A DNA stretch of 64,000 bases from Ignavibacteriota bacterium (GCA_016713565.1 JADJOX010000007.1:248001-312000), one strand, 5' to 3'; numbered from the stretch's first letter, positions 1-8,661 are shown. The notes: a model not told the origin generated them from the letters alone. Program-made: numbers and translations.

Positions 1-1293
1 AGTTTTGTATACGTCGGCAATAACTCCAATTGCGCCGTTCATATCACCATATAATGTCGCGTATCCGACCGCCATTTCCGATTTGTTTCCTGTTGTACAA
101 AGTAAATATCCGAATTTATTGGATAACGCCATTAGCAGCAACCCTCTTATTCTTGATTGAATATTTTCTTCTGTTACATCCGGCTTTTTATTTTGGAACG
201 AATTAGTTAAAACATTTTTAAACTCATTAAACAAAGAACTTATTGAAATTATTTCAGATGTGATGCCGAGATTTTGTATAAGTTTCTCAGAATCTTTAAC
301 ACTGCCTTCACTTGAAAATTCAGAAGGCATCATAACAACGTGAACATTTTCCCTTCCAAAAGCTTTTACGGCTAAACACGTAACTAAAGCCGAATCAATT
401 CCTCCGCTTAATCCAACCAGCGCTTTTTTAAAACCCGATTTTGACGCATAATCTTTCAAGCCTAAAACCAAAGAATTTATTACTTCTTCACCGTAAGTTC
501 CTTCAATATTTTTAATTTCTGAATAAACTTCATTTGTATCATAAACCATAAAATCCTCTTCAAATGTTTTACCTATTTTTACCAATCTGCCGTCCTTATC
601 AAAACATAAACTTGCACCGTCAAAAATTAAGTCTGTTTGTCCGCCCACACAAGAAACATAAGCCAATGGAAGTTTATTTGTTTTTGTAAGAACTGAAAGC
701 ATTTCTTTTCTTTCTTCTCTTCTGCCGTAATGATAAGGACTTGCGGAAATGTTGATTAAAATTGTAGAGCCTTTATCAACAAGTCGCTGCACAGGATCTT
801 TTTCATATAGCCGGTGTTTCCAATAATCGGCATCGTTCCAAATATCTTCGCAAATAGAAATTCCTAACCGCTCTCCTTTGAAATTAAATATGTGAACATC
901 CTTAGCGGATTCAAAATATCTCACTTCATCAAATACATCATAATTTGGAAGCAGAGTTTTATTCTGCACAAATTGTATTTTTCCTTCAAAGCTTAATATT
1001 GCGGAATTGTACAAACCCGTTCCAACAAAATCGAATTCTTCCGTAATTGAACCGAATATCAATCCAACTTCGTTTGTCTGTTCGGTAATTTCCAAAGCCG
1101 CTTTCATTACTGCATCTCTAAATTCTTCCTTTTCAATTAAATCCTGCGGCGGATAACCGCATAAAGATAATTCCGGACAAATAACTAAATCAACTCCTAA
1201 TTCCTTTCCTTTTTTATAACCTTCTAATATTTTTGATTTGTTAAAATCAATATTTCCAATAATTGAATTTATTTGGCAGAGACCAATCTTCAT
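1..1293 (-). CDS. nadE: Glutamine-dependent NAD+ synthetase (C-terminus beyond left edge)
   Basis: Makes NAD+ from deamido-NAD+, ATP and glutamine in the cytoplasm. My translation opens with MKIGLCQINSIIGN, and 431 codons lie in the window before the frame runs off the edge. The N-terminal half is a nitrilase-type glutamine amidotransferase with the expected triad context: Glu in VICPELSLCGYPP, Lys in VQNKTLLPNYD, and the Cys nucleophile in LGISICEDIW. The C-terminal half is the adenylating domain with the PP-loop SGGIDS, followed by TTGNKSEMAVGYATLYGD near the edge. The full protein should be longer than what is visible. It is divergent from the pspC-type gene to its right, with a 279-bp gap. 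Truncation is by the window, not by mutation. Identity is very secure. Confidence 0.96.
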   Translation of the reverse strand, partial: MKIGLCQINSIIGNIDFNKSKILEGYKKGKELGVDLVICPELSLCGYPPQDLIEKEEFRDAVMKAALEITEQTNEVGLIFGSITEEFDFVGTGLYNSAILSFEGKIQFVQNKTLLPNYDVFDEVRYFESAKDVHIFNFKGERLGISICEDIWNDADYWKHRLYEKDPVQRLVDKGSTILINISASPYHYGRREERKEMLSVLTKTNKLPLAYVSCVGGQTDLIFDGASLCFDKDGRLVKIGKTFEEDFMVYDTNEVYSEIKNIEGTYGEEVINSLVLGLKDYASKSGFKKALVGLSGGIDSALVTCLAVKAFGRENVHVVMMPSEFSSEGSVKDSEKLIQNLGITSEIISISSLFNEFKNVLTNSFQNKKPDVTEENIQSRIRGLLLMALSNKFGYLLCTTGNKSEMAVGYATLYGDMNGAIGVIADVYKT

Positions 1294-1492
1294 AAAAAGA
1301 ATTTCCTTTAATTTGAATTTGAAAAATATGGAACTCTGTTTTTTTATACAATTTCTTTTATTTTCTCTTAACACAAATGTGAAATTAAGTGCAAATGAAT
1401 TGTTACTTGAAAATTCATATTTTGAGCAATAATTTTTTAATTGATGTTAAATTTTGCGAAATTTAGGTAAACAGCTCTATTTTATCGGTGAA

Positions 1493-1520
1493 TTGACGTA
1501 ATTTAAATGAAATTTATAAA
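1493..1520 (+). promoter_or_regulatory. Predicted sigma-70-like promoter for the PspC/LiaF pair
   Basis: TTGACG at 1493-1498 and TATAAA at 1515-1520 are separated by 16 bases, about 50 bases before the start of the PspC-domain gene. In such AT-rich DNA near matches arise by chance, but the TTGACG hexamer and its placement make this the best promoter candidate in the gap. Confidence 0.45.
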
Positions 1521-1572
1521 ACTTTTATTTTTTTGTTTCCGTCTAAAATTTTAGAAATTCGGAGATATTGAT

Positions 1573-2052
1573 ATGGAAAAAAAACTTTATCGTTCACGAA
1601 GTAAAAAAGTAATTGCCGGCATTGGCGGAGGATTGGGAGATTATATGGGTGTCGATCCGGTAATAATTAGAATCCTTCTAATTTTATTTACAATTTTTCA
1701 TGGAATTGGGATTTTAGTATATATAATTCTTTGGATTGTAATTCAAGAAGAACCCTATCAAAATTTGAATAATGAAATCAATTCAGCTTCAAATGCAAAT
1801 TATTCCGGTGAAGAAAAAAATACGGAATTTGAACTTAAGACTCCGCCGCCGCCGATTGCAACCGTAACTCCAAATTCATCCAACAAAGGAAGAATTATAT
1901 TTGGCACGGTTTTAATTGGAATAGGTTTTATATTTTTATTCGATAGATTTATTCCTTCATTTGATTTTGAAGTTATTTTTATGTCGGGATTAATTTTATT
2001 GGGATTGTTTTTAATATTTAATTCAACTAATAAAGCAGAGAAAAAACCATGA
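1573..2052 (+). CDS. PspC-domain membrane protein
   Basis: Residues 3-60 match the PspC domain: KKLYRSRSKKVIAGIGGGLG, then DYMGVDPVIIRILL and a hydrophobic helix ending LWIVIQEEP. A polar linker with a short proline run (residues 65-105) follows, then two further hydrophobic segments near the C terminus. PspC domains sense or transduce envelope stress at the inner membrane (phage-shock response). The ATG has a good SD (GGAG, 9 bases upstream). It overlaps the next gene by 4 bases (ATGA), so the two are translationally coupled. The domain call is secure; the physiological role is inferred from the family. Confidence 0.9.
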   Translation: MEKKLYRSRSKKVIAGIGGGLGDYMGVDPVIIRILLILFTIFHGIGILVYIILWIVIQEEPYQNLNNEINSASNANYSGEEKNTEFELKTPPPPIATVTPNSSNKGRIIFGTVLIGIGFIFLFDRFIPSFDFEVIFMSGLILLGLFLIFNSTNKAEKKP

Positions 2053-2957
2053 AATCATCAAATTTATTTTGGGGCTTTTTTTTCATAACATTCGGCGCAC
2101 TTTATTTATTGGGAAGATATACCGCAATTGATATTGATTGGTATGCCGCGTGGGATCTTTGGCCTATTGTTTTAATACTGATTGGAATTTCAATTATTCT
2201 GAAAGGTACAATATTCCGTCCTATTTTCAGCGTGATAATGGGAATCGTTTTAGCATTATTCATTTTTGGAATGATTAACGATACCTTTGATTTTTTTAAT
2301 CGTGATAATTTTCACAGAAAACATTTTCATGATTATTCAGAGAATTCTTATATAATAGAATATCAAAATGATATTTCCGAAGTTAATTTAAATATTGCAG
2401 CCGGAGCGGGAAAATTCAACATTGAAAGAACAACAGAAGATTTAATCAAGGGTAATTCCGAAGGAAATGTAGGTAAATATAATTTCACCAAAAATCAAAT
2501 TGATAGTATCATAAATGTAGATATTAAAATGGACGATACCGGAGATAAGATATTTGAAGGACATTTAACGAATGATTTTCAACTGAGCTTAAATGAAAAT
2601 CCGGTTTACAATATTGATTTGCAAATCGGTGCGGCAAAATCTTATTTTAATTTAATTCCATTTAAAGTAAAGAATATTTCGCTTAAAACCGGCGCAACGG
2701 AAACAAAAATCAAACTGGGAAATAAAATTCAGGAAACAAATTTAAATGTTGAAATGGGAGCCGCTTCTCTGAAAATATATATCCCACAAACATCGGGCTG
2801 TAAAATTACCGGCGATATGGCTTTGGTTTCAAAGGATTTAGATGGATTTATAGTTAATGGATCAGATTATGTTACAGATAATTTTGATACTGCCACAGAA
2901 AAAATATTAATCCATGTTAATGGCGGATTATCTTCATTTACAGTAAATAAATATTAA
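2049..2957 (+). CDS. LiaF-like membrane protein with toast-rack-type C-terminal domain
   Basis: The N-terminal 75 residues hold short hydrophobic segments of the LiaI/LiaF (DUF5668) type: LFWGFFFITFGALYLLGR and the DLWPIVLILIGISIILKG motif. A charged stretch with several His follows, then about 200 residues of beta-rich repeats (for example NLNIAAGAGKFNIER, NVEMGAASLKIYIP) like the toast-rack/DUF2154 beta-helix of LiaF and YvqF. Members modulate cell-wall stress signalling. Paired here with a PspC protein through an ATGA overlap, it likely forms an envelope-stress membrane module. No two-component genes are adjacent. A convergent terminator follows. Confidence 0.82.
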   Translation: MKSSNLFWGFFFITFGALYLLGRYTAIDIDWYAAWDLWPIVLILIGISIILKGTIFRPIFSVIMGIVLALFIFGMINDTFDFFNRDNFHRKHFHDYSENSYIIEYQNDISEVNLNIAAGAGKFNIERTTEDLIKGNSEGNVGKYNFTKNQIDSIINVDIKMDDTGDKIFEGHLTNDFQLSLNENPVYNIDLQIGAAKSYFNLIPFKVKNISLKTGATETKIKLGNKIQETNLNVEMGAASLKIYIPQTSGCKITGDMALVSKDLDGFIVNGSDYVTDNFDTATEKILIHVNGGLSSFTVNKY

Positions 2958-2970
2958 AATTGATTTGAAA

Positions 2971-3017
2971 AACTCCCGGTTTTGATAAGTTTAATTAAAC
3001 ATAACAAATCGGGAGTT
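2971..3017. terminator. Bidirectional terminator between convergent genes
   Basis: An 8-bp perfect stem (AACTCCCG at 2971-2978, CGGGAGTT at 3010-3017) encloses a loop containing the small palindrome GTTTAATTAAAC. It lies between the stops of two convergent genes. The minus strand runs into GGGAGTTTTTC and the plus strand into an AT-rich tract, so it can act for both. Confidence 0.7.
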
Positions 3018-3025
3018 ATAATATT

Positions 3026-3400
3026 TTATTTTCTTTTAGTTTTTACCTTCTCAGGCTTCCAAAAATGTTTCGCCATATTTACATTTCCGGCTTTATCAAA
3101 TTCAATTCCCTCGCTGCGTAAAAGATCCTCCATTAAGTTGGGCTCGCCAAAATGAAGTTTTCCGGTTAATTCTCCATTTCGGTTTACTACTCTATGACAA
3201 GGAAGTCCGGAATCTTTGGCTCCGTTTATTGCCCAGCCGACAGTTCTTGCGGAGGATTTTATACCGCAAAATTCCGCAATTGCGCCGTATGTTGTAACCA
3301 TTCCAAATGGAATTTCCGCAACAACTTTATAGACTTTATCGAAAAAATCATTTTTTTTATTTCTGTTATTTTTAACGTTCGATTTGATGGTTTTTGTCAT
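3026..3400 (-). CDS. Short MGMT/alkyltransferase-like DNA repair protein
   Basis: This is the DNA-binding and active-site domain of O6-methylguanine-DNA methyltransferases without the N-terminal domain (124 aa against about 165-180 aa for full Ogt). Visible motifs are FFDKVYKVVAEIPFGMVTTYG, the arginine-finger helix SSARTVGWA, and PCHRVVNRNGELTGK. The PCHRV cysteine, the alkyl acceptor in true transferases, is present; the alkyltransferase-like (Atl) group usually has Trp or Ala there. It could be an active minimal methyltransferase, or a lesion-recognition protein that kept the Cys. It is the last gene of the pcm to prfB minus-strand run, 31 bases after prfB. Confidence 0.85.
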   Translation of the reverse strand: MTKTIKSNVKNNRNKKNDFFDKVYKVVAEIPFGMVTTYGAIAEFCGIKSSARTVGWAINGAKDSGLPCHRVVNRNGELTGKLHFGEPNLMEDLLRSEGIEFDKAGNVNMAKHFWKPEKVKTKRK

Positions 3401-3431
3401 TTTAGACTAATCTATTAATCCAAAAAAACTT

Positions 3432-4539
3432 TTAGGAATTATTTTGAGAAAATTCCAATAAAAACGCTTTCATAAACATGTTTAAATCTCCATCCATTAC
3501 GGCTTGAGTATTGGAAGTTTCAACGTCGGTCCTATGATCTTTAACCATATTATACGGATGAAAAACATAAGATCTAATTTGGCTTCCCCATTCAATTTTC
3601 ATTTTAGATTTTTCTGTTTCTTCATTTGCCGCTTCTTGTTTGGCAAGTTCCAATTGATATAATTTAGCTTTTAAAAGCTTCATTGCATTTGTTCTATTTT
3701 GCAATTGTGATCTTTCCGTTTGGCAGGCAACTACCGTATTTGTAGGCAAATGTGTTATACGAACTGCGGTTTCAACTTTATTTACATTTTGTCCGCCTTT
3801 TCCCCCAGAACGGTATGTGTCAATTCTAAGATCGGCAGGATTTATTTCGATTTCAATTGTATCATCAACTTCCGGAATTACAAAAACAGAAGCAAAAGAA
3901 GTGTGCCTTCTTTTATTTGAGTCGAATGGAGATATTCTTACCAAACGGTGAACGCCGATTTCAGCTTTTGCATAACCGAAAGCAAATTCACCGGTTATTT
4001 CTAGTGTGGCACTTTTTATTCCGGCTCCGTCGCCTTCCAATAAATCAATTAACTGTGTTTGAAAATTGTTTTGTTCAGCCCATCTTAAATACATTCTAAA
4101 CAGCATTTCCGCCCAATCCTGAGCTTCTGTTCCGCCTGCGCCTGAATGTATTGTAAGTATGCAGTTTTTATCGTCATCCTTTCCGCTCAACATGCTTTGA
4201 AATTCAAGATCGGAAATTTTTTCTTCTAAATCGGAAAATTCCTTTTGAATTTCATCAAATAAAGATCCGTCGTTTTCCGTCTCGGCAAGCTCAATAAATT
4301 TATTAAGATTTTTTTGTTTATCTAAAAGTTCATCAAACTGGTCAACCCAAAATTCGAGTTTCTTTATTTCCTGCAGAACTGTTTGGGCTTTTTTCTGATC
4401 GTTCCAAAATCCGTCTTTTTCCGATTCATTTTTTAAATTGGTTATTTTTTCAACTTTCTTTGTGATGTCAAAGATAACCTCTTAATTTTTCTAGTTTATC
4501 TTTAAGTAAATTAGTCGATTTAAGTTCTTCTTCGTACAT
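3432..4539 (-). CDS. prfB: Peptide chain release factor 2, with programmed +1 frameshift
   Basis: RF2 terminates translation at UGA and UAA. The start ATG at 4539-4537 (SD TTGAGGA) encodes MYEEELKSTNLLKDKLEKLR, then GGT TAT CTT TGA. Reading CTT then slipping +1 over the T of TGA continues as DITKKVEKITNLKNESEKDG and joins the main frame (4469 to 3432), giving 368 aa, normal for RF2. The main frame holds the RF2 specificity motif RISPFDSNKRRHTSF (SPF) and the catalytic GGQ loop RSGGKGGQNVNKVETAVR. An annotation starting at the first in-frame ATG (4193) would lose 115 residues. The frameshift autoregulates RF2: low RF2 lets the ribosome pause at UGA and slip. Confidence 0.97.
4467..4482 (-). 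promoter_or_regulatory. prfB: prfB programmed +1 frameshift site
   Basis: On the coding strand the site reads AGAGGTTATCTTTGAC: a short SD-like AGAGG, then TAT CTT TGA C with the slippery CUU and the in-frame UGA as codon 24. This is the classical RF2 recoding signal; CTTTGAC is exact and the SD-like element is weaker than the usual AGGGGG. Removing the T at 4470 restores an RF2 of normal length. Confidence 0.95.
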
Positions 4540-4586
4540 GTGTTCCTCAAAATTTAATATTTTATTAATTTTTCAAAATAAAATTT

Positions 4587-4901
4587 TTATTCAATTTCCA
4601 ATTCCATTCTAAGCAAAGCCGCGGCAAGAGTTTTACCTTGCGCGTCGTGTTTCAAGGATACTGTTCCGCCTCCGCCAAGAGTATTATGTAGTATGAAATT
4701 AAGTGCTAGAATATTAGGCAGTTCATATCTTTCTACTTTGCCGAAACAAATACCTTTGAAATGTTCTTTCACTTTTTCTTCGGTCAGAATTTTCTTAATA
4801 ATATCAAAACCTTTATTTTCATAGGCGATAATTCCAATATTTGCCGCATCGCCTTTATCTCCGCTTCGTCCGTGAGCAATATCTCTTAATTTAATTTTCA
4901 T
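4587..4901 (-). CDS. AtuA C-terminal-like small protein
   Basis: A 104-aa protein beginning MKIKLRDIAHGRSGDKGDAA, the signature of the small domain found at the C terminus of longer AtuA proteins (ferredoxin-fold, RSGDKG motif). The glycine run NTLGGGGTVSLKHDAQGK is also typical. Its ATG directly follows the TAA of the large AtuA-domain gene with no spacing, so the two are translated together and probably form one enzyme. The precise reaction is not established from sequence; the family name comes from acyclic terpene utilisation in Pseudomonas. Confidence 0.85.
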   Translation of the reverse strand: MKIKLRDIAHGRSGDKGDAANIGIIAYENKGFDIIKKILTEEKVKEHFKGICFGKVERYELPNILALNFILHNTLGGGGTVSLKHDAQGKTLAAALLRMELEIE

Positions 4902-6269
4902 TTATAACTCAAAAATTTTGATTTTGGGTTCAACTAATTTTTTTGAAATTAAAGCGGGCCAATATGCAACTACTTCACTTGGTTTTGGTCTTCCGGCGGC
5001 AAAACCTGTAACACTTGGCGGTCCTGTTAAAATTAATGGCGCAATCTCTTTCCCAAATCGATCAACAGAATTATAATCTTTTGACCGAACAGATACTTTT
5101 AAAATTATTTCATTAATATCATTTTCATCTAATTCTTTGGATAATGGTCCGTGACAAGCATTATATCCTAAGAATTCTGTTTTTATTTCATCAAAAGTCA
5201 AATTAAGAGAATTAAGTCTTTCACGCAGTATTCTATCGGCGACTTTAGCTTTTGTTAAAGCTTGCGGCCATGAATATGTTAAATTTGCCGAAGAAGAAAA
5301 ACCATCAGAATAAGAGCAAGAAACTTTAAATGTTTCCGTTTCTTTTTCCCCTTTTACATTATAGACTTTTACTTTATCATTACCCAAATCTTCTAATTTT
5401 ATTGATGTAAAATCGGCAATACAGTCAGGAGTAATATATTTTTTGGGATCTCCAATTTCATAAACTAATTGTTCGGCAACGGTTTCAAAGGAAACTTTTC
5501 CGCCCGTATTTTTATGCTTTGTAATTATTACTTCACCGTTTGGAAATGCTTCCGCAATTGGGAATCCAATATTTGCCAAATCCCGAATTGATTCCCAATC
5601 ACCTAAAAAATTACCGCCCGACGCTTGACCGCCGCATTCTAAAATATGGCCGGCGACGGTTCCCGCGGCTAAAAGGTCATAGTTTTGCTTATCCCAATTA
5701 AACTCATATATCATTGGAGCAAGTGTTAAACCGGTATCTGTTGTTCTTCCGGTAATTACTATATCCGCATTTTGTTTTAGCGCATCAACAATTGGAAAAG
5801 CGCCCAAATAAACATTTGCGCTAAGTAATTTATCCTTAACTTCAAAAATATTTTCACCGGTTTCCATATTTTTTAAATATTCACCTTTTGCAAATATTTC
5901 ATCTATTCTATCTTTAATATTATCACCAATAACGACGGCAATTTTCAAATCATTTATTTTTAATTCTTCGGCAACTTTTAAAACAGCTTGAGCGCAGCTT
6001 TCCGGATTAACACCGCCGCCGTTTGTAATAACTTTAATTCCTTTTGATTTACATATTGGTAAAATTCTTCTCAACAGTTCAGGTATATCTCTTGCATATC
6101 CAAAATCAGGATTTTTATTTTTTTGTTTTTGCAGAATTGACATTGTTACTTCCGCAAGATAATCCATAACTAAATAATCAACTTCGCCTTTAGTTACTTG
6201 ATTAAACGGAGCATCAATTAAATCACCCCAAAATCCTTGTCCGGATGCAATTCTTATTTTTTCTTTCAT
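4902..6269 (-). CDS. Acyclic terpene utilisation AtuA family protein (DUF1446)
   Basis: The 455-aa protein has the DUF1446/AtuA hallmarks: GQGFWGDLIDAP near the N terminus, DYLVMDYLAEVTMSILQKQK, the glycine-rich KVITNGGGVNPESCA, ITGRTTDTGLTLAPMIYEF, and GHILECGGQASGGNF. It lacks the small C-terminal domain, which is encoded separately just downstream. Pseudomonas AtuA belongs to citronellol/geraniol breakdown, but this family is widespread and no other terpene-breakdown gene is visible here, so the substrate is unknown. It is likely cytoplasmic. It sits 46 bases after miaA in a run of housekeeping genes. Confidence 0.88.
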   Translation of the reverse strand: MKEKIRIASGQGFWGDLIDAPFNQVTKGEVDYLVMDYLAEVTMSILQKQKNKNPDFGYARDIPELLRRILPICKSKGIKVITNGGGVNPESCAQAVLKVAEELKINDLKIAVVIGDNIKDRIDEIFAKGEYLKNMETGENIFEVKDKLLSANVYLGAFPIVDALKQNADIVITGRTTDTGLTLAPMIYEFNWDKQNYDLLAAGTVAGHILECGGQASGGNFLGDWESIRDLANIGFPIAEAFPNGEVIITKHKNTGGKVSFETVAEQLVYEIGDPKKYITPDCIADFTSIKLEDLGNDKVKVYNVKGEKETETFKVSCSYSDGFSSSANLTYSWPQALTKAKVADRILRERLNSLNLTFDEIKTEFLGYNACHGPLSKELDENDINEIILKVSVRSKDYNSVDRFGKEIAPLILTGPPSVTGFAAGRPKPSEVVAYWPALISKKLVEPKIKIFEL

Positions 6270-6315
6270 TTACTTTTTCTAATATTTAATAAAACAACTA
6301 GTTATGTAGAAACGA

Positions 6316-7236
6316 TCAAAATACTGACTTAATTATTTTTTCACTTATAATATCAATATCATTTTCAGAATTTATCTTATGCCAAAAAATTCTTTCGTCC
6401 TTTCTAAACCATGTCATTTGACGTTTAGCATATCTTCTTGTATTTCTTTTAATAAGCTCAACAGCTCTTTCAAGAGAAATTTTACTTTCTAAATAATCAA
6501 TTATTTCTTTATATCCAACAGTATTTAGTGAATTAAGATTTTTGTCGAAACCCATTTTCAAAAGTGATTGAACTTCATTTATAAGTCCATTTGAAATCAT
6601 TGAGTCTACTCTTGACTCAATATTATTGTATAAAATTTCTCTATTCCATTCCAATCCGAATTGATAGAAATTAATTTCAAGGTTTCTATCTTGGTTTTGA
6701 TGAAATTCCCAAATAGGTTTTCCGCTAAGATGAAAAACTTCTAATGCTCTAATTATTCTTTTCCAATTTTGAGGTAAAATATTTGAAGCGGTTTTAGGAT
6801 CAACGTTTTTAAGCAAATCATAAAGATATTCATTGCCGAAGTTTTTACGTTTATCCATTAATTCACGTCTGTAATTTTCATCGGTATCAACATCATCAAA
6901 AATTCCGTCAACAATAGATCGAATATATAAACCGCTTCCGCCTACAATTATCGGAATTTTACTTTTTATCAGCAGTGAATTTATAACTTCAAGACTTTCC
7001 TTTTCAAATCTGCTTACATTGTAATTTTCGTCGGGTTCCAACTTATCAATAAAATGATGCTTGACCAAACTTAACTGAGAATCATTAGGTTTGGCAGTGC
7101 CAATATTTAAATATTTATATATTTGCCTACTGTCAGCAGAAATAACTTCACTGTTCAGTTTTTGCGCAAGTTGAATTCCTAAAGAAGTTTTTCCGCTGCA
7201 AGTTGGACCGACGATTACTAATACTTTTAATTCCAA
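6316..7236 (-). CDS. miaA: tRNA dimethylallyltransferase
   Basis: Transfers a dimethylallyl group to N6 of A37 in tRNAs that read UNN codons. The P-loop VIVGPTCSGKTSLG, the tRNA-binding ISADSRQIYKYLNIGTAKP, HHFIDKLEPDENYNVSRFE and VGGSGLYIRSIVDGIF are all present, as is the C-terminal RYAKRQMTWFRKD motif. Length 306 aa is normal. The only reasonable start is TTG at 7236; no ATG exists between the upstream stop and the P-loop. It overlaps pcm by 10 bases, so it is probably translated by coupling. Confidence 0.96.
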   Translation of the reverse strand: MELKVLVIVGPTCSGKTSLGIQLAQKLNSEVISADSRQIYKYLNIGTAKPNDSQLSLVKHHFIDKLEPDENYNVSRFEKESLEVINSLLIKSKIPIIVGGSGLYIRSIVDGIFDDVDTDENYRRELMDKRKNFGNEYLYDLLKNVDPKTASNILPQNWKRIIRALEVFHLSGKPIWEFHQNQDRNLEINFYQFGLEWNREILYNNIESRVDSMISNGLINEVQSLLKMGFDKNLNSLNTVGYKEIIDYLESKISLERAVELIKRNTRRYAKRQMTWFRKDERIFWHKINSENDIDIISEKIIKSVF

Positions 7237-7859
7237 CCTTCTCTTCCAATCAATGGAACAAATGCGAAATTGGGAATTTCTTCCGAAATAAATTTTTCAT
7301 CCGAAATTTTTTGAAGTATTTTAAGAGTTTGCACCGATTTATCACCAACCGGAATTACCAATCTTCCGCCAACAGCCAATTGCTTTTTTAAATTTTCCGG
7401 AATTGATGGGCTGCCAGCAGTAACAATAATTGCGTTAAACGGCGCATGTTCAAACCACCCAATTGTACCATCGCCGAATTTACAATGAACTCTTATTGAT
7501 TTTTCATCAAACAGTTTTTGAACTTTTTTATAAATATGTTCATTTCTTTCAATACTGAAAACTTGCATTCCCATTTGCTTCAAAATTGCCGCTTGATAAC
7601 CTGAACCAGTACCGATTTCCAATATTTTGTTATCCTGATTAAGTTTTAAAGCTTGTGTCATTACGGCAACGGTGTAAGGCTGAGAAATTGTTTGACCGTA
7701 ACCGATAGGTAATGCAACGTCTTTGTATGAATGTGCTGCCATTATTTGCGGTACAAATTCGTGCCGAGGAACCGTTAAAATTGCGTTGAGTACAAAATTA
7801 TCGATTATTCCCTTTTGTTTTAAACTTTCTACTAATTCTCTTCTTTCTGTTTCGTACAT
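7227..7859 (-). CDS. pcm: Protein-L-isoaspartate O-methyltransferase
   Basis: Repairs isoaspartyl residues in damaged proteins using S-adenosylmethionine. Family motifs seen are VPRHEFVP, LPIGYGQTISQPYTVAVMTQ, the SAM-binding ILEIGTGSGYQAAIL, and RLVIPVGDKSVQTL near the C terminus. The 210-aa length fits bacterial Pcm. It is the first gene of the minus-strand run that continues into miaA, and it is divergent from the UPF0316 gene across a 117-bp gap that should hold both promoters. Confidence 0.96.
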   Translation of the reverse strand: MYETERRELVESLKQKGIIDNFVLNAILTVPRHEFVPQIMAAHSYKDVALPIGYGQTISQPYTVAVMTQALKLNQDNKILEIGTGSGYQAAILKQMGMQVFSIERNEHIYKKVQKLFDEKSIRVHCKFGDGTIGWFEHAPFNAIIVTAGSPSIPENLKKQLAVGGRLVIPVGDKSVQTLKILQKISDEKFISEEIPNFAFVPLIGREGWN

Positions 7860-7976
7860 TTTATTAATTTATTTTGCGCACAAAGTTACAAAATATTTTT
7901 TTGTAAGAATGATTTTTGCAATTAAATTTTTACATTTGGTTATACAAAAAGTTACTTTATTTATAAAGGATTAAAA

Positions 7977-8495
7977 ATGTGGGATTATGTTCTCGGCGCG
8001 TTATTTATTATGGCATTAAGAATGATGGATGTGTCATTCGGCACTTTTAGAACAATTATGGTAGTTCAAGCCAGAAAATATTTAGCCGGCTTAATCGGAT
8101 TCTGCGAAGTATTAATTTGGATTTTTGGAATGCGTTATATTTTCCAGCATTTAGATAATACCTACAATATGATTGGCTATGCTTTAGGTTTTGCGTTCGG
8201 CAATGTTATTGGAATAACTTTAGAAGAAAAGGTCGCTATTGGCTATGTGCAAGTAAATATAATTTCTATGCATTTTGCGGAAAATATTGCAAATGAGCTT
8301 AGAAAAGCTAAATTTGGAGTAACAATTTTACCCGCGGAAGGCGGTTCGGGAGGCGTATCCTTAATTATTATTTTAATAAGACGACGTGATTTGCCGAAAG
8401 CGAAGAAAATTATTGAAGGAATTGATAAAAACAGTTTTATTTCTGTTCAGCACTCAAGACCGTATAGGGGATTTATTCACGGATCAAGAAAATGA
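7977..8495 (+). CDS. UPF0316/DUF2179 membrane protein
   Basis: The N-terminal 105 residues are hydrophobic with the family pattern ALRMMDVSFGTFRTIMVVQA and YALGFAFGNVIGITLEEKVA, giving about three membrane helices. Residues 110-170 form the cytoplasmic DUF2179 domain, including VTILPAEGGSGGVSLIII. The ATG has an AAGGA SD 7-8 bases upstream. DUF2179 domains occur in proteins of unknown function, and I can say only that it is an inner-membrane protein. tRNA-Gly lies 64 bases downstream on the same strand. Confidence 0.88.
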   Translation: MWDYVLGALFIMALRMMDVSFGTFRTIMVVQARKYLAGLIGFCEVLIWIFGMRYIFQHLDNTYNMIGYALGFAFGNVIGITLEEKVAIGYVQVNIISMHFAENIANELRKAKFGVTILPAEGGSGGVSLIIILIRRRDLPKAKKIIEGIDKNSFISVQHSRPYRGFIHGSRK

Positions 8496-8559
8496 TTTTT
8501 CTATTGATTAAGAAACTAAACAATATTATATTTTAATCTAAGTTTTTTGAAAATAATAT

Positions 8560-8632
8560 GCGGGAGTAGCTCAGTTGGTAGAGCGCAACCTTGCCAAGGT
8601 TGATGTCGCGAGTTCGAGTCTCGTCTCCCGCT
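8560..8632 (+). tRNA. tRNA-Gly (anticodon GCC)
   Basis: A full cloverleaf: acceptor GCGGGAG pairs with CTCCCGC, the D arm is GCTCAGTTGGTAGAGC, the anticodon loop TTGCCAA carries GCC at 8593-8595 in a CAACC/GGTTG stem, and the T arm is GCGAG-TTCGAGT-CTCGT. The discriminator is T. The 3' CCA is not encoded, so a CCA-adding enzyme must supply it. A terminator follows at once. Confidence 0.97.
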
Positions 8633-8634
8633 CT

Positions 8635-8661
8635 AATCCACTTAGGTGGATTTTCTTTTTT
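8635..8661 (+). terminator. Intrinsic terminator of tRNA-Gly
   Basis: The stem AATCCAC (8635-8641) pairs perfectly with GTGGATT (8646-8652) around a TTAG loop and is followed by TTCTTTTTT. It lies 3 bases after the tRNA, so tRNA-Gly and tRNA-Cys are probably separate transcripts. Confidence 0.85.

Noticed and set aside
1238..1432. Plus-strand frame antisense to the nadE start
   Set aside because: It overlaps the well-supported nadE N terminus, and no SD or family match is seen.
4193..4540. prfB as a pseudogene with an internal stop
   Set aside because: The in-frame TGA sits in the classical CTTTGAC recoding context and a +1 shift gives a normal RF2.
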